This document shows positions 47,143 through 56,411 of a stretch of DNA of 64,000 bases, piece after piece. The position numbers and the translations under genes are program-made. The stretch's first letter is position 1, and each line of letters opens with the position of its first letter. Source of the DNA: HGM11412 sp045536025 (GTDB lineage Bacteria; Bacillota; Clostridia; Christensenellales; Borkfalkiaceae); the NCBI GenBank assembly GCA_045536025.1, contig JAZSMT010000034.1, positions 1 through 64,000 on the forward strand. Reading direction: 5' to 3'. The notes below the pieces were generated by a model. It saw only the letters and a program-made list of their open reading frames with translations, ran no database searches and had not been told where the DNA came from.

Positions 47143-48828
47143 TTATTTAATTTCTTCGCGCTTAACAAGCGTTAAGTCGTTACGTTTTATCTTTAAGTTA
47201 ATCGTAACGCCTTTTTTGTTGAGATAAGATAGTGTGGGCGCGATTATAATTACCGCAACTAATATTATAACTATAAGCCACATAAGCCAATTAGGAATTG
47301 CTGAAACCTTAACCTCGTCCCACATATCGTTTAAAAGCTTCATCTCGCTATCTGAAAAGTTTTTCATAATAGCGCATCTAATTACGGTGTCCTTTTGAGG
47401 ATATTGCGTTTCGAGCTGACGACCTAAAGTGTCCGTCCAAATAAACATTTCGTCTTGCTCGTTACGGGTATTTAATAAATAAGATACGTCATAGCGATAA
47501 AGCTGAACGCCATTTTCTTCATAATAGCCTATAACGTTGTCGTCCTCGTCGTATTCAGGGTAAATTATATCGTAAACGTTTTGGGCGTTTTCTTCAATTA
47601 AGCCCTCGTCAAGCGCATCTTGAAAATAATATTCATCGTAATACTTTCCGTCTATATAAACGCTGTCTTCACACGGCTCGTCCGTTTCAATTAACACCCA
47701 CGTACCGTACCAGTCGATAGCGTTATCAAGCATAGTAGAGCCCGAAACTACGGGGGTATAGCCGATATAATTCATATTGACTACCGCGTTATCAGGGTCG
47801 GCTAAAAAGTTAATAAATTCTTGAGCAAGCTCAACGTTCGCGCCTTTTGGCATAACCCAACCGTCAAACCAAATGTTACTGCCCTCTTCGGGAACGGTGT
47901 AGTAAAGTATAGTTCCGTCCTCTTCGGCAATGTCTAAAGTGTAAACGGCGTCGCCACTCCAAGCAAAGTTGATGGCGATTTTGCCAGACGCCATGTCCCG
48001 CTTACCACTATCGACCTCAAAGCCGTAAACGTTGCCTTTTAGCTCGATAAGCTCTTTCGTTACCTTTTGAACGGTAATTTCGTCGGTGCGGTTAAAAATT
48101 TCAACCAACTTTTCTTGATAATTTTCGTCCGTTAGCTCGCCTGATTTATATTGACTTGCTAAACCTTTAAGCTCGTCCGTATAAACTTTGCCAAGCGCTA
48201 AAGCGTAGGTATCTCTAATACTGTCTTTTATCGTTCCAAGGTTTTTAGAGTACGTTTTCCAAGGAAAATCCCAATGGTTTTCGTCGCCCTCAACGTACTC
48301 TCCGCTACGCGATAACACCTCGGGGTTGTAAACAAAACCCATCGTGCCGTACATATAACCGCAGGCGTATTCCGTCCAACCGTAGCTGTCAAAAAGGTCT
48401 AAGATGTATTTTGAAGAATATTCGTAGTAATTTGATAAACTGCCCTTTTCGCCATCAGCAATAGTTCTATCAAGCTTTTCGAGCATATTTTCGTTTATCA
48501 TTTTTTGTATCATATAGTCAGACGGGCAAACGAGGTCGTATCCGTAATCGTAGCCGTTTTCCGTTTCAACCTTAGATAGCTGAAGCTCGTTGTACATATT
48601 CTCGTTAGTTCCAAACGTAGAGTAGTTAACGACCACCTTTTTGCCGTATTTTTGAGTTGCAAAAGCCTCAAAGTCTGAAATTAAGTCTGCATTTTCGTCT
48701 TTACAAATATAGTCTTCCCAATTATAAACGTTTAAAATTAAAACGTTTTCTTCTTGTTTACAGCCGACAAACGAAAAGCAAGATACTATCATTACAGCGG
48801 CGAGAAAAATATTAATTATCCTTTTCAT
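47143..48828 (-). CDS. potD: PotD-like polyamine-binding lipoprotein with C-terminal membrane helix
   Basis: A 561-residue ABC-type spermidine/putrescine-binding protein. Signal peptide and lipobox (SFVGC, about residue 23), then LNVYNWEDYICKDENADLIS, VNYSTFGTNENMYNEL, DLVCPSDYMIQKMI and NFAWSGDAVYTL as in PotD. It is about 200 residues longer than usual: an Asp/Glu/Tyr-rich insert at about 380-440 and, at about 513-536, a transmembrane helix (WLMWLIVIILVAVIIIAP) with a basic tail. So it may be held at both ends. Last gene of potABCD. Confidence 0.9.
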   Translation of the reverse strand: MKRIINIFLAAVMIVSCFSFVGCKQEENVLILNVYNWEDYICKDENADLISDFEAFATQKYGKKVVVNYSTFGTNENMYNELQLSKVETENGYDYGYDLVCPSDYMIQKMINENMLEKLDRTIADGEKGSLSNYYEYSSKYILDLFDSYGWTEYACGYMYGTMGFVYNPEVLSRSGEYVEGDENHWDFPWKTYSKNLGTIKDSIRDTYALALGKVYTDELKGLASQYKSGELTDENYQEKLVEIFNRTDEITVQKVTKELIELKGNVYGFEVDSGKRDMASGKIAINFAWSGDAVYTLDIAEEDGTILYYTVPEEGSNIWFDGWVMPKGANVELAQEFINFLADPDNAVVNMNYIGYTPVVSGSTMLDNAIDWYGTWVLIETDEPCEDSVYIDGKYYDEYYFQDALDEGLIEENAQNVYDIIYPEYDEDDNVIGYYEENGVQLYRYDVSYLLNTRNEQDEMFIWTDTLGRQLETQYPQKDTVIRCAIMKNFSDSEMKLLNDMWDEVKVSAIPNWLMWLIVIILVAVIIIAPTLSYLNKKGVTINLKIKRNDLTLVKREEIK

Positions 48829-49628
48829 CTTCTCTCCTTTTTATCTGCTTTTTTATTCGATATAACGTATCTTATAACCACGAAAGCTATCATTACCATA
48901 AAAATTATGGTAGACAGCGCGCGAAGCGCGGGAACTGACGACGATTTACCGCCTTTAGCGTACGCGTCAAAAACGTAAGTTGATATAGTTTCGAAGGTAG
49001 ACGGTTTTGTAAAAGTAGTAATAATATAATCGTCAAGCGACATATTAATTGCGAGTAAAAATCCAGATAAAATACCAGGTAAAATCTCTGGGATTATTAC
49101 CGTAAACAAAGCTTTAGTCGGCGTTGCGCCAAGGTCGAGTGCAGCCTCGTAAAGGTTGTTATCCATCTGCTTAAGCTTGGGCATAACGGATAATACGACG
49201 AACGGAAAGGTTAAAACTATATGCCCGATTAATAGCGAGGCGTAGCTTCTTCCAAAGGCAAACATAGTGCAAACTAGCGCTATTGAAATAGCCGTTACGA
49301 TTTCAGCGTTAATTATAGGTATTTGCGTTGCGCCGTTTAAGATTTTGCGCGTTCTTTGCTTAGAGTAAAACATACCGATTGCGCCAAGCGTTCCAAGTAT
49401 AGTAGAAAGCGCGCTAGATACGATTGCAAGAATAAAGGTGTTAAGCACCGTTTGCATAATGTCGGCGTTAGAAAATAATTCTTGATAGAGTGAAAAACCC
49501 CACTCGCTTGACCAAATACCGATTTCGCGCGACATATTAAAGCTATATGCAACAAGTAGCATAATGGGCGCGTAAAGAATTAATATTATTAAAAAGACGT
49601 AACCGCCCGCAAAGAGTTTTTTTACCAT
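48825..49628 (-). CDS. potC: PotC-like permease of the polyamine ABC transporter
   Basis: A 267-residue inner-membrane permease with six helices. The EAA loop EAALDLGATPTKALFTVIIP (about 155-175) that docks on PotA is present. It overlaps potD by 4 nt and potB by 7 nt, so the operon is tightly coupled. Length is normal. Confidence 0.95.
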   Translation of the reverse strand: MVKKLFAGGYVFLIILILYAPIMLLVAYSFNMSREIGIWSSEWGFSLYQELFSNADIMQTVLNTFILAIVSSALSTILGTLGAIGMFYSKQRTRKILNGATQIPIINAEIVTAISIALVCTMFAFGRSYASLLIGHIVLTFPFVVLSVMPKLKQMDNNLYEAALDLGATPTKALFTVIIPEILPGILSGFLLAINMSLDDYIITTFTKPSTFETISTYVFDAYAKGGKSSSVPALRALSTIIFMVMIAFVVIRYVISNKKADKKERR

Positions 49629-50458
49629 AGCCCGTTCCCCCTTGCTTGACCGTCGTCATCGGTGAATTTGTTAGTTATTGCCATAGTTATAAAGATAATT
49701 ACGAGTAGCACCATAGCAATAGCCGAGCCTGCGTGCCAATCAAACACCGTTGAAAACTGCGATTCTATAACCTTACCTATTATCGTTACGTTGCCGTTGC
49801 CGAGCGTATCGGATACGACGTAGCTCGTGGTAGTGGGAAGAAGCACCATAGTAACCGCCGAAACAATACCGGGAACGGTTAACGGAAGAGTTATTCTTAA
49901 AAATGTGCTAGACGGCTTTGCCCCAAGGTCTTGACTTGCCTCGATTAAACTTTTATCTAGCTTTATCATAACGGTATAAAGTGGCATTATAACGAAAGGC
50001 AAATAGTCGTAAACCATACCTATAACGGTGTTTACGAAACTAAGTTTATTTGAGTTATACATACCTATAGCAAACAAAAGCTCTTTCATTGCGGCAGTTC
50101 TTAAAACGAAGTTTATCCACATAGGCAAAATAAAAAGTAAAAGCAAAACTCCGCTTTTATTAAGCTTAGATTTTGAAAGGATATACGCAAGCGGATAGGC
50201 AATTATTAAGCATAGCGCGGTGGTTACGATAGCCAATCCGAAACTTATAAACAATACCCTAATATTCGAACTTTTTGAAAAGAACTCTATAAAGTTATCA
50301 AGCGTAATTGACACCCTCACGCCCGACAACACAATCGAGCCGTCAGGGTCAACCTTAGTAAAGGCGTATAAAATTATTAATACAAGGGGAAATACCACGA
50401 AAAGTAGAAGGAATAAAAAGTATGGTATCCCTAGCTGTTTTCTTGAAAAGCGGAGCAT
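49622..50458 (-). CDS. potB: PotB-like permease of the polyamine ABC transporter
   Basis: A 278-residue permease. EASQDLGAKPSSTFLRITLP is the EAA loop, and the N-terminal FLLLFVVFPLVLIILYAFTK is the first helix. Start ATG at 50458 overlaps the potA stop (TAATG). With PotC it makes the membrane channel. Confidence 0.95.
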   Translation of the reverse strand: MLRFSRKQLGIPYFLFLLLFVVFPLVLIILYAFTKVDPDGSIVLSGVRVSITLDNFIEFFSKSSNIRVLFISFGLAIVTTALCLIIAYPLAYILSKSKLNKSGVLLLLFILPMWINFVLRTAAMKELLFAIGMYNSNKLSFVNTVIGMVYDYLPFVIMPLYTVMIKLDKSLIEASQDLGAKPSSTFLRITLPLTVPGIVSAVTMVLLPTTTSYVVSDTLGNGNVTIIGKVIESQFSTVFDWHAGSAIAMVLLVIIFITMAITNKFTDDDGQARGNGLW

Positions 50459-51960
50459 TATTTTTTATCCTCCGTCTTTAATTTGAGTTTGATTTTTTCT
50501 TTAGGAATTTTCACGGAAACCCTATCGTTTTCGTTCCAAACGTATTCAGTATCGCAAACGAAATCTTCCTCTTCCTCGTCGGTGCGGATAATAATTTGAT
50601 AGTGGTCGCCTTTATAAACTATTGAGATAATCGAACCGCAAGCGTCCCCGCCCTCGTCGTTATCGATAATTTCAATATCCTTAAGACCAACCTCAACCTT
50701 AACGTCAACGTCGGTTAAATCTATTTTCTCGCCCTCTTGGGTAATTAAGTAACCGTCTTCGTCAAGAGTAGAATTTTCGTAAAGCTGAGTAACGTCGCAC
50801 TCGAACTCGCCGTCTGCAAAGCAAACTTTATTGTCTTTAGTGATATATCCGTCGTAAACGTTGGACACGAATTCCTTGTGCATAATGTGAATATCGTCAG
50901 GCGCGATTGTAATTGAAACCTTTTCGCCAACTTGATAACCTTTAGTAGACTGAATAACCACTTCGCTTCTTCCTACCATCATAGTCATTTGGTAGTGAAC
51001 GCCTTTGAATATACACGAGGATATTACGCCCTTTACCATACCCTTATCTTCGGATACGATTTTAACGTCTTCTGGTCTAACTACGACGTCGACTTTTTCG
51101 TTAATTTCAAAATCGTCAACGCACTCGAATACTTTATTGATAAACCTAACCTTGTTTTTGCCTACCATCGTACCGCTAAAGATATTGCTTTCGCCGATAA
51201 AGTCTGCAACGAAAGAGTTAACAGGCTCGTTGTAGATATCTTGCGGAGTTCCTATTTGCTGAATTTTACCGTCTTTCATAACGACTACGGTGTCGCTCAT
51301 AGTAAGAGCTTCCTCTTGGTCGTGAGTAACGTAGATAAAGGTTATACCAAGCTTTTTATGCATTTCTTTAAGCTCAAGTTGCATATCTTTGCGCATTTTA
51401 AGGTCAAGCGCGCCAAGAGGCTCGTCAAGCAATAAAATTTCAGGCTCGTTTACGATAGCGCGAGCTATAGCGATACGCTGTTGCTGACCACCAGATAAAG
51501 TCGTTACGCTACGCTTTTCAAACTCTTCAAGGTCAACGATTTTAAGCGCGCGCGAAACCTTATCGTCAATCTCTTTCTTAGAAAGCTTTTCGATTTTTTC
51601 AACCGTTTTACCGTTCTTGTCGGTATAGGTTGCCTTAACCCTTTTAAGCTTTAAGCCGTAAGCTATATTTTCATACACGTTAAGGTGCGGAAATAAAGCG
51701 TAACGCTGAAACACCGTGTTTACTGGGCGCTTGTGCGGAGGAAGATGGGTAATATCTTTACCGTTAAGCATAATGCTACCAGAGGTAGGAAGCTCAAAGC
51801 CTGCAATCATACGTAAAGTAGTAGTTTTACCGCAACCCGAAGGCCCTAAAAAAGTAATAAACTCCCCCTTTCTAACGTAAAGATTAACGTCCTCTACCGC
51901 TAAAGTGCCGTCGTATTTTTTAGATACGCCTGTGAGTTCAATAATTTTTTGCTTGCTCAT
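50458..51960 (-). CDS. potA: PotA-like ATPase of the polyamine ABC transporter, extended
   Basis: A 500-residue ATPase. Walker A GPSGCGKTT (about 37-45), signature LSGGQQQR, Walker B ILLLDEPLGALD and the H-loop YVTHDQEEAL. An insert of about 30 residues (ATYTDKNGKTVEKIEKLSKK) lies before the signature. After residue 240 there are two TOBE-like beta domains instead of one (VVVRPEDVKIV; VEVGLKDIEIID), about 130 residues more than usual. It heads potABCD after a structured 220-nt intergenic region. Confidence 0.94.
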   Translation of the reverse strand: MSKQKIIELTGVSKKYDGTLAVEDVNLYVRKGEFITFLGPSGCGKTTTLRMIAGFELPTSGSIMLNGKDITHLPPHKRPVNTVFQRYALFPHLNVYENIAYGLKLKRVKATYTDKNGKTVEKIEKLSKKEIDDKVSRALKIVDLEEFEKRSVTTLSGGQQQRIAIARAIVNEPEILLLDEPLGALDLKMRKDMQLELKEMHKKLGITFIYVTHDQEEALTMSDTVVVMKDGKIQQIGTPQDIYNEPVNSFVADFIGESNIFSGTMVGKNKVRFINKVFECVDDFEINEKVDVVVRPEDVKIVSEDKGMVKGVISSCIFKGVHYQMTMMVGRSEVVIQSTKGYQVGEKVSITIAPDDIHIMHKEFVSNVYDGYITKDNKVCFADGEFECDVTQLYENSTLDEDGYLITQEGEKIDLTDVDVKVEVGLKDIEIIDNDEGGDACGSIISIVYKGDHYQIIIRTDEEEEDFVCDTEYVWNENDRVSVKIPKEKIKLKLKTEDKK

Positions 51961-52017
51961 AATCGTTTCTCCATTAGAGTAATTTTTATAATTTTAATAT
52001 TGTTTAATGTTTAAGGC

Positions 52018-52175
52018 TTATTAAGGCGTCTTAATAAACGCCGATAGTAAAGTGCGCTTCAAACGCGATAAAGGCGCGACTTGTGCCCGAAGTTAAGAGT
52101 ATACATCTTTACGAGGGCAAAAGACGTGTACTTAGAAGTGTTTCAAGTGCACTTATCGGTGGCTTATCAAGATTG
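52018..52175 (-). promoter_or_regulatory. Structured leader-like region between the XRE regulator and potA
   Basis: On minus, CTTGATAAGCCACCGATA and AGTGCACTTGAAAC (52129-52170) pair imperfectly with GTTTGAAGCGCACT, TATCGG and TTTATTAAG (52022-52065), forming a stem of roughly 25 pairs. Inside is an arm TGCCC-GTAAAGA/TCTTAAC-GGGCA with a TGTATAC loop. A smaller hairpin TTATTAAG/CTTAATAA is at 52018-52037. It could be a cis-regulatory RNA for potABCD; I know no matching family. Confidence 0.45.
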
Positions 52176-52181
52176 AGCCTT

Positions 52182-52715
52182 TTAAAAGGTTGGTGGCGAA
52201 GATATCCATAAAAACTTCGCGGTTTTTTCTTTAGTGTTTATAATGTAGTGAGATTTTGCCGAGGTAAAATAAAAGCTTTCGCCCTTTTTGCAAACGTATT
52301 TTTTCTTGCCTAGATGAATTACAATCTCGCCGTCTAATACGTAACCGAATTCCTCTCCCTCGTGCGGAACGTCCTCTTCCGTTGCGCAGTTTTTATTAAG
52401 CTCGATAAGCACCGGCTCCATACTGTTTTTTTGCGCGTTGGGAACTAGCCAGTTAAGCATCATCTGCTCGGTCTTTTTCTCGATAAAGTCTTGCTCGGAA
52501 AAAACTATTTTTTCTTCAACCTCTTCACTAAAAAAATCTTTAAGCGAAGTGCCAAGCGCCGAAAGTATGTCTATAAGCGTTGTTATCGACGGGCTTGTTA
52601 AATCGTTTTCAAGCTGGGATATATAGCCTTTAGATAATTCACACCTGTTGGCAAGTTCTTCCTGCGTTAAATCGCATTGAAGCCTTAACTCTTTAATTTT
52701 ATCGCCTATTATCAT
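52182..52715 (-). CDS. XRE-cupin transcriptional regulator (PuuR-like)
   Basis: A 177-residue regulator. HTH_XRE at residues 5-60 (IKELRLQCDLTQEELANRCE, LSKGYISQLENDLTSPS) and a C-terminal cupin at about 105-175 (EEFGYVLDGEIVIHLGKKKY). Such proteins near pot genes sense polyamines. A perfect palindrome lies between its promoter and start (52746-52766), so autoregulation is likely. potABCD follows after 221 nt on the same strand. Confidence 0.9.
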   Translation of the reverse strand: MIIGDKIKELRLQCDLTQEELANRCELSKGYISQLENDLTSPSITTLIDILSALGTSLKDFFSEEVEEKIVFSEQDFIEKKTEQMMLNWLVPNAQKNSMEPVLIELNKNCATEEDVPHEGEEFGYVLDGEIVIHLGKKKYVCKKGESFYFTSAKSHYIINTKEKTAKFLWISSPPTF

Positions 52716-52745
52716 TTTTTACACCGTTTATATATCGTAAACTTT

Positions 52746-52766
52746 TTGTTTAGCAAAACTAAACAA
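52746..52766. promoter_or_regulatory. Probable operator of the XRE-cupin regulator
   Basis: TTGTTTAG-CAAAA-CTAAACAA, a perfect 8-bp inverted repeat 5 bp downstream of the -10 box: a typical repressor site. Confidence 0.7.
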
Positions 52767-52770
52767 GCAT

Positions 52771-52799
52771 ATTATATAAACGCTACGCATTATTGTCAA
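52771..52799 (-). promoter_or_regulatory. Promoter of the XRE-cupin regulator
   Basis: TTGACA (52794-52799), 17 bp, TATAAT (52771-52776): full consensus. Confidence 0.85.
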
Positions 52800-52841
52800 T
52801 AAAAATAAAGCAGTTTTACAAAATTTTGTCGAAAAAATAAA

Positions 52842-52870
52842 GTAGCGTGGGCAAATCACCCACGCTATCT
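52842..52870 (-). terminator. Terminator of the GH2 gene
   Basis: TAGCGTGGG/CCCACGCTA stem followed by CTTTATTTTTT on minus, right after the stop at 52872. Confidence 0.85.
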
Positions 52871-52871
52871 G

Positions 52872-54602
52872 TTAATTATTAAATTTTTCATCAAAAGTTT
52901 TATAGATTTTTTCGTTTAACTCAGTTAAAAAGTCTTTGTTTAGCTTTAGCTCTCTATCAAAGGTTAAAATGCCGTTAACCTCGTCCTCTACGTCTGTAAG
53001 TTCGGTGTAAACGGTTGCGCATAAACCCTCCTTTTCAATGAGAGGAATAATCTCGTTTATATAAAGATTTTCATACGCTTTTTGCAAATCGTCTTGCTTT
53101 TTAAAGAATTTATATCCAAACTTTTTATCCGAAAAAACGTGCCCCTCAAGCTGTAAGCTATAACCGCCGAACTCGGTGAGCGCAAGCACCCTTTTACCAT
53201 CGTTTTTCATTCGCGCCTTTCTAAAATAGATGTGTTTACTGTTAAAGTCGCCACCGCCCTTGTCTTGCCAACCGCTAGCGTGGTCGTAAAGCCTAGTATT
53301 ATCCCTCTTTTTTAACTCCTCCGTAACCTTAACGGCGTCAAATTGCCCCCACGCCTCGTTAAACGGGGTGTATACGCAAAGAGATACTACGTTTTGTAAA
53401 GTTTCTTGCAAAAGATACGCCTCTTTATAATATTGCTCGCGCGACTTTTCACTTCTACCCATTGACTTATAGTTGTTGTCGTTAAGATTAAGATTTATAA
53501 ACGGCGCAAGCATAATGCGGTGCGCTTTGTATTTTTTACCGCCGTTTATCATATCCTGCCAAACTAGCACGCCTAACACGTCGCAGTAATAATACCATAG
53601 TAACGGCTCTACCTTTATGTGCTTTCTAAGCATATTGTAGCCGAGAGTTTTCGCGGTTAAAACGTCCTCATACATACGCTCGTTGCTCTCTGGAGTGTAA
53701 AGCCCTTTGTGATAATAACCTTGGTCAAGTAGCCCGTTATTAAATATAGGCTTATCATTAAGTGCAAATAGTTTATAACCGCCCTTTTTTATTACCGAAA
53801 ACTTTCTAAGCCCAAAATAACTTTCAACTAAATCTCTACCGTAGCTTATATATACTGCGTATAATTCTGGATTTTCAAGCGTCCACGGTTTTAAAGAGGA
53901 TACGTCAAGCGTTAGCTCGTTACCGCCACTAGCCGTTGAAATAACCCTTTCGCCGTCTTTTATCTCTACTTTAATTTGTTGGTTGCCACCAACGGTATCA
54001 ACGGCTACTTTTAGTTTTTTATTATCGTAGTCGGGCGTGAGTTTTATCGAGCGAATATAATCGTTTGGAACGCTTTCTAAAAACACCGTTTGCCAAATAC
54101 CGCTAGTTGCCGTATACCAAATACCACCGCGCTTATATTTTTGCTTACCGCGACCATAAACGTCACTATCCGCATCGTCAAACACTACTACTTTTAAAGT
54201 GTTTTCACCATCTTTTAAAGCGGTGGTTATTTCAAAGGTAAAGGGAAGATATCCCCCCTCGTTTTCGCCCACCATTATACCGTTTACGTAAACGGTGGTA
54301 ATTTGGTCACACGCGCCGAAATTTAGTAGCACGCGCCCCTCGTTAAAATCGTTAGGCAAGATAAAAGACCTTTCGTAAATAAGCGTTTCAGTCTTTTTAA
54401 GCTGGTATAAAACGCCCGATAGGTCGCTTTCTGGCGAATACGGCACGTTTATTTTGCCTTGAGATTTAATAACCTCTCCCTCTTTTATAGTATAATTCCA
54501 AAACCCGTTTAAACACAAATAGCTACTGCGCTTAAACTGTGGGCGAGGATATTCTGAAAGGGGAATTTTACTATTTTTTTCAAATTGAACGTCAAATATC
54601 AT
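52872..54602 (-). CDS. Glycoside hydrolase family 2 enzyme (beta-galactosidase/glucuronidase-like)
   Basis: A 576-residue protein with the GH2 plan: sugar-binding jelly roll (NGFWNYTIKEGEVIKSQGKI, VLLNFGACDQITTVYVNGIM), Ig-like domain, then the TIM barrel. Acid/base Glu is in TPFNEAWGQFD and the nucleophile in ALTEFGGYS. No signal peptide, so it is intracellular. Specificity cannot be read off. It has its own promoter with the -10 only 7 nt from the ATG and follows the fumB-like terminator. Confidence 0.88.
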   Translation of the reverse strand: MIFDVQFEKNSKIPLSEYPRPQFKRSSYLCLNGFWNYTIKEGEVIKSQGKINVPYSPESDLSGVLYQLKKTETLIYERSFILPNDFNEGRVLLNFGACDQITTVYVNGIMVGENEGGYLPFTFEITTALKDGENTLKVVVFDDADSDVYGRGKQKYKRGGIWYTATSGIWQTVFLESVPNDYIRSIKLTPDYDNKKLKVAVDTVGGNQQIKVEIKDGERVISTASGGNELTLDVSSLKPWTLENPELYAVYISYGRDLVESYFGLRKFSVIKKGGYKLFALNDKPIFNNGLLDQGYYHKGLYTPESNERMYEDVLTAKTLGYNMLRKHIKVEPLLWYYYCDVLGVLVWQDMINGGKKYKAHRIMLAPFINLNLNDNNYKSMGRSEKSREQYYKEAYLLQETLQNVVSLCVYTPFNEAWGQFDAVKVTEELKKRDNTRLYDHASGWQDKGGGDFNSKHIYFRKARMKNDGKRVLALTEFGGYSLQLEGHVFSDKKFGYKFFKKQDDLQKAYENLYINEIIPLIEKEGLCATVYTELTDVEDEVNGILTFDRELKLNKDFLTELNEKIYKTFDEKFNN

Positions 54603-54609
54603 AGATATT

Positions 54610-54638
54610 ATTATATATGTAAAAAGTCGTTTTGTAAA
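54610..54638 (-). promoter_or_regulatory. Promoter of the GH2 gene (leaderless type)
   Basis: TTTACA (54633-54638), 17 bp, TATAAT (54610-54615), 7 nt to the ATG at 54602; no Shine-Dalgarno. Confidence 0.75.
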
Positions 54639-54677
54639 GAATAAAAAAGAACGGTGCTCCGTCCTTTTTTATTCTTT
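54636..54677 (-). terminator. Terminator after the hydro-lyase beta subunit gene
   Basis: AAAGAATAAAAAAG-ACGG/CCGT-CTTTTTTATTCTTT, a long stem with T-run; it separates the hydro-lyase operon from the GH2 gene. Confidence 0.85.
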
Positions 54678-54706
54678 AACGCTTTATTCAATAAATATTA
54701 TACAGT

Positions 54707-55336
54707 TTACTCTTTATATAGTTGAGTGTATTCAAAGTCAGGGTCTACGCCTATACTTTTTAAAACCTCTGCTTTCTTTTCAAGAACGCTTTGCTCAAGC
54801 GCGTCGAAATAATTATTGCCTTTAGTGTCTATATCTACGATAAACGGACCTAGATTATCTACTTTAAAAAACCAGCTTGCCTCAATTCGACCAAGCTCGT
54901 CGTACAAGTAAACGTCTTGAACTTCGATAGAGTCAATCCACAAGTTAGGGCTTACCGATTGAGGAGATACGTGAACGCACTTTTTCTCTTTCATCATATC
55001 CATCGTCTTTTTACCCATAGTGGTTTTGCCTACTATCATTTTAAGATTCCACTCGTCAACGCTTTTTGCCCCCCACTTTTCAAATCTTATTGATGAAGTT
55101 GGCATAAACGACATAAGCTTCCACTTACCGTTTTCTTTAACGACGATAGGTCCGTTGTGAATAAGTACGTTTCTATTCTCAGTTGAAAAGGGTAGTTTAT
55201 TCCCCTCGTCGAAGATATATTTTTGCAGTCTTGAACGGCAGGTAAATACCTCGCCCGTTATGTAAACAACGTCGCCAACGTTAAGCTTTTCAACGTCTTT
55301 ATCGGTTAGGGGTAACTTTAAATTATATTGTGCCAT
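54707..55336 (-). CDS. Class I hydro-lyase (fumarase/tartrate dehydratase-type) beta subunit
   Basis: A 209-residue C-terminal-domain subunit of two-part class I hydratases (FumB/TtdB). LPLTDKDVEKLNVGDVVYIT, FTCRSRLQKYI (where most members have T-A-R-D-A-A-H-K) and GKTTMG are family points. The variant FTCRSRLQK is unusual and may change substrate. It follows the alpha gene by 2 nt. Substrate may be fumarate, tartrate or a related hydroxy acid. Confidence 0.85.
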   Translation of the reverse strand: MAQYNLKLPLTDKDVEKLNVGDVVYITGEVFTCRSRLQKYIFDEGNKLPFSTENRNVLIHNGPIVVKENGKWKLMSFMPTSSIRFEKWGAKSVDEWNLKMIVGKTTMGKKTMDMMKEKKCVHVSPQSVSPNLWIDSIEVQDVYLYDELGRIEASWFFKVDNLGPFIVDIDTKGNNYFDALEQSVLEKKAEVLKSIGVDPDFEYTQLYKE

Positions 55337-55338
55337 AA

Positions 55339-56259
55339 TTATCTCCTTTCATCAAACCACGAAGGGCTTTCAAGCGGAATAATTTCACCGCCGTCTTTAA
55401 TAAGAGTGCTTGCGCGCCTTGCTACCATACAGTTACTGCTAGTTGCAACGCATATACCTGCTATATGAGTGTAAGCGTATTCTACGTTTACGGCTAAAAC
55501 CGAGGTGTCGCCACCAGCGCCCATTATACCTATACCGAGGTCGTTAAGTGCCTTATAGAGGTCTTTTTCAATATCGTTAAAGGCTTTTTCGGGGTGAGAA
55601 GAGCCAACCGTTCTTAAGCACGCCGCCTCTTTTGCAAGGTTAGCCGCAACGTTAGCCGTTCCACCTATACCTACGCCTAATACCGACGGAGGGCATATAG
55701 CACCCGCTCTCGTAGAGGCGATAAAACAGTCAACTATAAACTTTTTAATACCCTCAACGCCGTCTGCAAAGGCAATAACTTTATGCCTCGTTCCACCAAA
55801 GCACTCGCTACCGCCACCTTTTGCTACGTAGATAACCTCTATATCTTTACCGTCGACAAACTTATAGGTAAAGTCGGGAATATTAACGCCGACGTTGTTT
55901 CCAGGGTCGTAACCCGTCAATGGGTGTTTCATAGTAGCGCGGATATAACCTTTTTCGGTAGCTTTGGCAACTGCTCGCCTCGTGGCGTTTTCAAGCTCTT
56001 TAAATCCGCCCTCAAGCTCGCAGTCGTTACCAACCTTAAAATAGAATATCGGCCAACCAGTATCAACACATAAGGGATTTTCGCGTTTTTTAGACATTTC
56101 CATACTTTCAAGCGTAGCGATAAGCCCTCTTTTAGCGTCCTCTTTAGTTTCCTTTTCAATCGCCTTTTCAAAAGCCTTTTTAACGTCCTTTGAAATTTCG
56201 GTAGCACCACGCTTAATGGTTTCAAATATAACCTGCTCGTAAACTTCAGTTTTTATCAT
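55339..56259 (-). CDS. Class I hydro-lyase (fumarase/tartrate dehydratase-type) alpha subunit
   Basis: A 306-residue [4Fe-4S] subunit. Cluster cysteines are likely those in LCVDTGWPIFYF (about residue 63), GGSECFGGTRH and AICPPSVLGVGIGGTA. GYDPGNNVGVNIPDF is a further class I fumarase mark. It needs iron and is oxygen-sensitive, fitting an anaerobe. Its neighbours (DUF1446, DUF4387) argue for hydroxy-acid catabolism rather than the citric acid cycle; no cycle genes are near. Confidence 0.88.
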   Translation of the reverse strand: MIKTEVYEQVIFETIKRGATEISKDVKKAFEKAIEKETKEDAKRGLIATLESMEMSKKRENPLCVDTGWPIFYFKVGNDCELEGGFKELENATRRAVAKATEKGYIRATMKHPLTGYDPGNNVGVNIPDFTYKFVDGKDIEVIYVAKGGGSECFGGTRHKVIAFADGVEGIKKFIVDCFIASTRAGAICPPSVLGVGIGGTANVAANLAKEAACLRTVGSSHPEKAFNDIEKDLYKALNDLGIGIMGAGGDTSVLAVNVEYAYTHIAGICVATSSNCMVARRASTLIKDGGEIIPLESPSWFDERR

Positions 56260-56411
56260 AATTCTTTCTCTCCTAACCTATCGGCGTCTACGCCGTACAT
56301 ATTGTCAAGAACGAACTCTGCGCGTTCGCTCCTATCTTAACTATCTTAAAAGCGTCCATTTTTACGCTTTAAACTTATTATATAATCTTTATCAGCGTAC
56401 GTTTTATTTCC

